Below are positions 6,061 to 6,176 of a DNA stretch of 6,176 nucleotides, one piece after another. A model generated the notes under the pieces. The model did no database searches. It worked only from the letters and a program-made list of their open reading frames with translations, and was not told the origin of the DNA. Position numbers and translations under genes: made by a program. Numbering within the stretch: position 1 is the first letter of the stretch; each line of letters starts with the position of its first letter. This DNA comes from an uncultured Clostridium sp. (GTDB lineage Bacteria > Bacillota > Clostridia > Lachnospirales > Lachnospiraceae), in assembly GCA_900549235.1 (NCBI GenBank), contig URNT01000071.1, positions 1-6,176 of the forward strand. The letters are read 5' to 3'.

Positions 6061-6090
6061 ATCATAGCAGACTTTCTGCCCATATGCCAG
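6061..6090 (-). promoter_or_regulatory. Possible sigma-A promoter of the iadA operon
   Basis: On the minus strand, CTGGCA (6090-6085, four of six matching TTGACA) is followed after 18 nt by TATGAT (6066-6061, five of six). The predicted start is near 6054, giving a very short leader that begins almost at the AGGAGG. The site lies between the terminator of the upstream gene and iadA, where a promoter is expected. The short leader lowers confidence. Confidence 0.45.
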
Positions 6091-6127
6091 ATAGATTTTT
6101 CTTTCACTCCAATACTTTTAACAAAAA

Positions 6128-6151
6128 AGAGACCATCCTAAGATGATCTCT
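6128..6151 (-). terminator. Rho-independent terminator of a gene beyond the right edge
   Basis: Read on the minus strand, AGAGA (6151-6147) pairs with TCTCT (6132-6128), a T-G wobble follows, and CATC (6145-6142) pairs with GATG (6137-6134) around a TTAG loop. The 3' arm runs straight into a T tract (6128-6123). It ends a minus-strand transcript from outside the window, separating it from the iadA operon. No coding region can be recognised in 6152-6176. Confidence 0.8.
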
Positions 6152-6176
6152 GTCCCACACATATCTTCAAAACCAC

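Overview
The window looks like chromosomal DNA from a Clostridia-type Firmicute, most likely a Lachnospiraceae-like gut anaerobe. The reasons are strong AGGAGG-type ribosome sites, tightly packed same-strand genes, a PII-like protein of the cyclic-di-AMP receptor family, and a decayed piece that resembles clostridial cell-wall-binding repeats. This is inference from sequence features and remembered families, with no database search. All six supported genes lie on the minus strand, so the window reads right to left.

Right part (6176 to 3490). A rho-independent terminator at 6128-6151 ends a gene beyond the right edge. A probable promoter then starts a compact three-gene operon: isoaspartyl dipeptidase (iadA-like, 4866-6038), a small PII-like protein of the PstA/DarA fold (4533-4853), and an uncharacterised 346-residue protein (3490-4530). 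Gaps are 12 and 2 nt.

Middle (3489 to 2083). A 216-nt gap holds a 23-codon remnant of a cell-wall-binding repeat protein and a good promoter for an enlarged member of the F420-0:gamma-glutamyl ligase (CofE) family (2083-3273). The roughly 180-nt gap after this gene contains a cluster of nested palindromes.

Left part (1901 to 1). An aspartate dehydrogenase-like oxidoreductase (1110-1901) is followed 13 nt later by a D-2-hydroxyacid dehydrogenase-like protein (197-1096), and the transcript ends at a rho-independent terminator at 134-177. No gene was found in 1-133.

A loose acidic-amino-acid theme connects the genes. IadA releases L-aspartate from isoaspartyl dipeptides, an AspDH-like enzyme might use aspartate or a related amine, a hydroxyacid dehydrogenase-like partner might act on a keto/hydroxy acid, and the CofE-family ligase would be expected to attach glutamate-like groups. 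Three of these proteins depart from their families at key positions: IadA has Glu where the carboxylated Lys is expected, the PII-like protein lacks several c-di-AMP contacts, and the hydroxyacid dehydrogenase lacks its Arg/Glu/His triad. Real functions may therefore differ from the family names. I did not see a clear new defence or mobile system.
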